From positions 1 to 64,000 of the forward strand of contig NZ_BNBL01000013.1 in the NCBI RefSeq assembly GCF_014655595.1: 64,000 nucleotides of DNA. The letters are read 5' to 3'. This document shows positions 60,935 through 64,000 of this stretch, in pieces. Each line of letters opens with the position of its first letter. Within the stretch, counting starts at the first letter, position 1. The position numbers and the translations under genes were made by a program. The stretch comes from Streptomyces griseocarneus (GTDB taxonomy: Bacteria; Actinomycetota; Actinomycetes; Streptomycetales; Streptomycetaceae). The notes below the pieces were generated by a model. The model did not search any database, had not been told where the DNA came from, and saw only the letters and a program-made list of their open reading frames with translations.

Positions 60935-62353
60935 TCACAGGGGCGGCAGCAACTTCTTCTGCGGCTTGCCCATCGCGTTGCGCGGCAGCGCGTCCATGAA
61001 GCGGATGCGGCGCGGTCGTTTGTGCACGGAGAGGTGCCCCGCCACGAAGTCGATCAGCGCCCGCTCGCTCACCCCGTCGGCCACCACGTACGCGACGATC
61101 TCCTGCCCCAGGTCCTCGTCGGGCACCCCGACGACCGCCGCCTCGCTGACCGCCGGGTGGTCCAGCAGGGCGTTCTCGACCTCGCCCGCGCCGACGCGGT
61201 AGCCGCCGGACTTGATCAGGTCGGTGGAGGCGCGCCCCACGATGCGGTGGGAGCCGTCCTCGTCGACGGCGGCGATGTCGCCCGTGCGGAAGAAGCCGTC
61301 GGCCGTGTACGACGCCGCCGTCGCCTCCGGCCGGCCGAGGTAGCCGGAGAACAGCGTCGGCCCGGACACCTCCAGCTCCCCGATGCCGCCCTCCTCGCCC
61401 GTGGTCACCACCCGGGTCCGTACGCCCCGCAGCGGCACCCCGACCGAGCCCTGGCGGCGCTCTCCGTCCGCCCGCGTCGAGATGGTGATCAGGGTCTCGG
61501 TCATGCCGTAGCGCTCGACGGGCCGCTGCCCGGTGAGCGCCTCGAGGTCCCGGAAGACCGGCGCGGGCAGCGCGGCGCTGCCCGACACCAGCAGCCGGGC
61601 GCCGGCGAGCGCCCGCGCGGCGTCGTGGTCCCGCACGACGCGTGACCACACCGTCGGCACGCCGAAGTACAGGCTGCCGCCCGCCGCCGCGTACGCCCCG
61701 GGGGTCGGGCGGCCGGTGTGCACCAGCCGGCAGCCGGTGCGCAGCGCGCCCAGCACGCCGAGCACGAGGCCGTGGACGTGGAAGAGCGGCAGCCCGTGCA
61801 CGAGGGTGTCCTCGGCCGTCCACTGCCACGCCTCGGCGAGCCCGTCCAGGCCCGCCGCGACGGCGCCGCGCGGGATGAGCGCGCCCTTGGGCGCCCCGGT
61901 CGTGCCGGAGGTGTAGAGCACGAAGGCGGTCGCCTCCGGGTCCGCTTCCGTCCCCGACCACGAGCCCCGCTCGCTCACGTCCACCGGCACGTCCTCCCCG
62001 AGCACCAGCTCGGCGCCGGAGTCGCGCAGGATGTGGTCGCGCTCGGCGGGCCCCGCGTCCGGCGGCAGGGGCACCACGGGCACCCCGGCGAGCAGGCCGC
62101 CGACGACGGCGGCGACCGTCTCGGGCGTCGCCTCGGCGCGCACGGCGACCGACGCGGCCCCGGCGATCCGCGAGGCCACCGCGCCCGCCGCGCCCAGGAG
62201 TTCCTCCCGGGACAGGGACCGGCCGGCGACGGTCAGGGCGTCCGCCCGGTCGCCGGCGTCCGGCGCGAGGAGGGACGTCAGGAGGGGCGGTGGCGCCGCG
62301 TCCGCGCCCTTCGCCCTCGTCTGCTGCCCGGCGCCCTCGGGTGCGTCGCTCAC
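60935..62353 (-). CDS. Acyl-CoA synthetase (MatB-like)
   Basis: An adenylate-forming enzyme of 472 residues: ATP loop VLYTSGTTGAPKGALIP, GLPLFHVHGLVLGVLGALR, GSAALPAPVFRDLEALTG, ERYGMTETLITIS, FFRTGDIAAVDEDG and C-terminal NAMGKPQKKLL with the catalytic lysine. The short length and the WQWTAEDTLVHGLPLFHVHG segment closely resemble Streptomyces malonyl-CoA synthetase MatB, so a dicarboxylate or short-chain acid is a more likely substrate than long fatty acids. The start is GTG at 62353 with GAAGGAG 6 bases upstream. It is upstream of the RpiR gene. Confidence 0.9.
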   Translation of the reverse strand: MSDAPEGAGQQTRAKGADAAPPPLLTSLLAPDAGDRADALTVAGRSLSREELLGAAGAVASRIAGAASVAVRAEATPETVAAVVGGLLAGVPVVPLPPDAGPAERDHILRDSGAELVLGEDVPVDVSERGSWSGTEADPEATAFVLYTSGTTGAPKGALIPRGAVAAGLDGLAEAWQWTAEDTLVHGLPLFHVHGLVLGVLGALRTGCRLVHTGRPTPGAYAAAGGSLYFGVPTVWSRVVRDHDAARALAGARLLVSGSAALPAPVFRDLEALTGQRPVERYGMTETLITISTRADGERRQGSVGVPLRGVRTRVVTTGEEGGIGELEVSGPTLFSGYLGRPEATAASYTADGFFRTGDIAAVDEDGSHRIVGRASTDLIKSGGYRVGAGEVENALLDHPAVSEAAVVGVPDEDLGQEIVAYVVADGVSERALIDFVAGHLSVHKRPRRIRFMDALPRNAMGKPQKKLLPPL

Positions 62354-62463
62354 GGTCTGCTCCTTCCCCGGGGGCTCCCCCGCGCTGCGGGGGGCACCCC
62401 CTCCGCGGATACGGGTGCTGGCCCCAGCGACCCGGGGCCCGAGGCGACCGTACCGTCGTAGGC

Positions 62464-62895
62464 ATGATGGCCCGCGACACCGATCTGAAGAAGGACCTCG
62501 ACGCGACCCTGCAGACCCGCAAGGAGCTGGGGCCGGAGTACGAACAGGAGCTGCTCGACTCGTTCCTGGAGCGGGTCGAGGAGCGTATCGAGCAGAAGCT
62601 GGACGCGACCGCCGAGAAGCAGGTGCGGCGGCACCTGGCGGAGCGGCGGATGGCCGCCGCCCGGGGCCGTCCGGCCGACGGCCTGGGCACCGGCACCTTC
62701 GGCGAACGCTTCGGCTTCGCGGCGGTCTCGCTGGTGCTGGCCGTGCCGCTGTCGGCGATCGGCGCCGTCAACGCCGGGCTGCCGGGCCTGCTGGTGAGCT
62801 GGGCGGGCATCGTGGGCGTCAACGTCGCCCAGGCGGCGGGTGGCCTGCCCTGGACGCGCCGCGCCCGCGAGGACCGGCCCGACGACTGGAGCTGA
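62464..62895 (+). CDS. Hypothetical membrane protein with N-terminal coiled coil
   Basis: A 143-residue protein. Residues about 4-65 are charged and helical (ELLDSFLERVEERIEQKLDATAEKQ), probably a coiled coil; two hydrophobic segments follow (about 80-95 and 98-118), with a short basic tail. There are two adjacent ATGs (62464, 62467); the first is used. Common in Streptomyces, function unknown. It is divergent from the acyl-CoA synthetase gene. Confidence 0.8.
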   Translation: MMARDTDLKKDLDATLQTRKELGPEYEQELLDSFLERVEERIEQKLDATAEKQVRRHLAERRMAAARGRPADGLGTGTFGERFGFAAVSLVLAVPLSAIGAVNAGLPGLLVSWAGIVGVNVAQAAGGLPWTRRAREDRPDDWS

Positions 62896-63266
62896 CGCGG
62901 CGCCGGTGAGCGCCGCGCCGGAGCCGATTGACGCGGGGCCGCCGCACCCCGGCCGGAGCCGGGGTCGGGACGGCGGCGGTCCCACGTAGGACACGGGCCG
63001 TGCCCCACCGTGGGAAGGGCCTGACGTCGCGTCCGACGGCCGGGTTCGGGAGCCGCTCCGAAGGCCCCGCCGTCGCAATCGGGATGCCGGTCCGGGCGGG
63101 GGTACCGCCCTCGCCGGCACCCCTCACTGTGCCGGACCCGTGTTAAGCCCACGCTGCGCGCGCGTGACGCACGCGTACCTTTTGCGGGCCGTCAGGCGAC
63201 GCGCGTACGGGTCGTCAGACCACGTGCGGCGCGGACTGCTTCGTAACGGACTACTGAGTCACGGAC
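62896..63266. other. Intergenic region between membrane protein and cystathionine beta-synthase
   Basis: This 371-base stretch between convergent genes has no convincing frame on either strand and no RNA gene. Loose complementary segments (for example CCCAC...GTGGG about 62981-63014) may form a weak terminator. Confidence 0.45.
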
Positions 63267-64000
63267 CTACTTCGTCGCGCCGTTGTGTCCCTGTCCCTCG
63301 GCCAGGAAGGCCAGCAGGTCCTGACGGCTCACCACGCCGGTCGGCTTGCCCTCGACCAGCACGATGGCCGCGTCCGCCTCGCCCAGAACGGCCATCAGGT
63401 CCGCGACCGGCTCGCCGGAGCCGACCTGCGGCAGCGGCGGGCACATGTGCTTCTCCAGCGGGTCGGAGAGGGAGGCGCGCTGGGTGAAGAGCGCGTCCAG
63501 CAGCTCGCGCTCCACTACCGAGCCGATGACCTCGGCGGCCATCACGTCGGGGTGCCCCGCGCCCGGCTTGACGATGGGCATCTGGGAGACGCCGTACTCG
63601 CGCAGCACCTCGATGGCCTCGCCGACGGTCTCCTCCGGGTGCATGTGCACCAGGGAGGGCATGCCGCCGTCCTTGCGGCGCAGCACGTCGCCCACGCGGG
63701 CGGCGTCGCCGGCCTCCTCCAGGAAGCCGTAGTCCGCCATCCACTCGTCGTTGAAGATCTTGCTGAGGTAGCCGCGGCCGCTGTCGGGCAGCAGGACGAC
63801 GACCACGTCCTCCGGGCCGAGGTCCTTCGCCGCGCGCAGCGCGCTGACGACCGCCATGCCGCAGGAGCCGCCGACCAGCAGGCCCTCCTCCTTGGCGAGG
63901 CGGCGGGTCATCTGGAAGGCGTCCTTGTCCGAGACGGCGATGATCTCGTCGGTCACCGTGCCGTCGTAGGCGGACGGCCAGAAGTCCTCACCGACGCCCT
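63267..64000 (-). CDS. Cystathionine beta-synthase, C-terminal part (cut by window edge)
   Basis: The right edge holds the last about 244 residues; the N-terminus is outside. The visible PLP-fold end reads EDFWPSAYDG, FQMTRRLAKEEGLLVGGSCG and VVLLPDSGRGYLSKIFNDEWM, as in cystathionine beta-synthase and cysteine synthase. Two CBS domains follow (VHMHPEETVGEAIEVLREYGVSQMPIV and EPVADLMAVLGEADAAIVLVEGKPTGVVSRQDLL), the regulatory pair of full-length CBS. It makes cystathionine from serine and homocysteine, linking functionally to ahcY, which produces homocysteine, though the genes are 60 kb apart. Confidence 0.93.
   Translation of the reverse strand, partial: GVGEDFWPSAYDGTVTDEIIAVSDKDAFQMTRRLAKEEGLLVGGSCGMAVVSALRAAKDLGPEDVVVVLLPDSGRGYLSKIFNDEWMADYGFLEEAGDAARVGDVLRRKDGGMPSLVHMHPEETVGEAIEVLREYGVSQMPIVKPGAGHPDVMAAEVIGSVVERELLDALFTQRASLSDPLEKHMCPPLPQVGSGEPVADLMAVLGEADAAIVLVEGKPTGVVSRQDLLAFLAEGQGHNGATK

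Noticed and set aside
60879..63152. 757-codon minus-strand frame
   Set aside because: Runs in a different frame across the MatB-like gene, whose correct frame has all adenylation motifs.

Overview
The window is chromosomal DNA of a Streptomyces-type actinomycete. The base composition is very GC-rich, many genes start with GTG, and the WhiB sporulation regulator is present. The gene order whiB / cofD-fbiB / manA-manB-manC / LCP proteins / purE-purK / GtrA is the conserved actinobacterial neighbourhood also known from mycobacteria. There is no transposase, integrase, phage gene, CRISPR array, tRNA or secondary-metabolite cluster. The left edge (about 1-320) is the promoter and leader region of an rRNA operon reading leftwards; its 16S gene lies outside the window.

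Layout. 350-4981: a hypothetical gene, ahcY, and a fructose-type PTS permease with the domain order IIB-IIC-IIA. 5045-10297: a leftward run of a CDF metal transporter, manA, a TobH-like SIS protein, a Trm112-like zinc protein and manB, which together make mannose-1-phosphate. 10389-16673: DUF3499, a zincin-fold protein with a degenerate active site, and a translationally coupled DUF5719 / giant membrane glycosyltransferase pair. 16947-20906: whiB, a cysteine dioxygenase-like gene, and the F420 genes cofD-fbiB. 20940-25446: a DNA glycosylase, manC, a secreted peptidoglycan amidase and a TIGR03089 protein. 25522-35507: five LCP (LytR-CpsA-Psr) ligases, with a GT2 glycosyltransferase and a thioesterase among them. 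35550-42879: a VOC protein, an acyl-CoA dehydrogenase, a UDP-glucose dehydrogenase family enzyme, a dipeptidase, purE-purK and a GtrA protein.

42917-52095: a two-component system, a POT peptide transporter, and a three-gene cell-surface operon (LPQTG-anchored Gly/Ser/Thr-repeat protein plus two membrane-anchored secreted proteins). It ends with a SigB-type partner-switch module: anti-sigma kinase, STAS antagonist and divergent sigma factor. 52175-57595: a histidine-utilisation operon hutU - M20 amidohydrolase - hutF - hutI with no hutG, so the M20 enzyme is the likely deformylase. 57736-64000: a DAP/ornithine-type decarboxylase, two membrane proteins, a 30-codon small ORF, an RpiR regulator behind a 14-bp inverted repeat, a MatB-like acyl-CoA synthetase, and the 3' part of a cystathionine beta-synthase cut by the right edge.

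How they work together: much of the window serves the cell envelope. ManA, ManB and ManC make GDP-mannose; the glycosyltransferases, GtrA protein and sugar-nucleotide dehydrogenase handle glycopolymers; the LCP proteins attach glycopolymers to peptidoglycan. Convergent gene pairs are usually separated by long perfect hairpins without U-tracts. No strongly novel system is evident. The surface-protein operon, the hutG replacement, the degenerate zincin, the small ORF and the inverted repeat before rpiR are the best leads.
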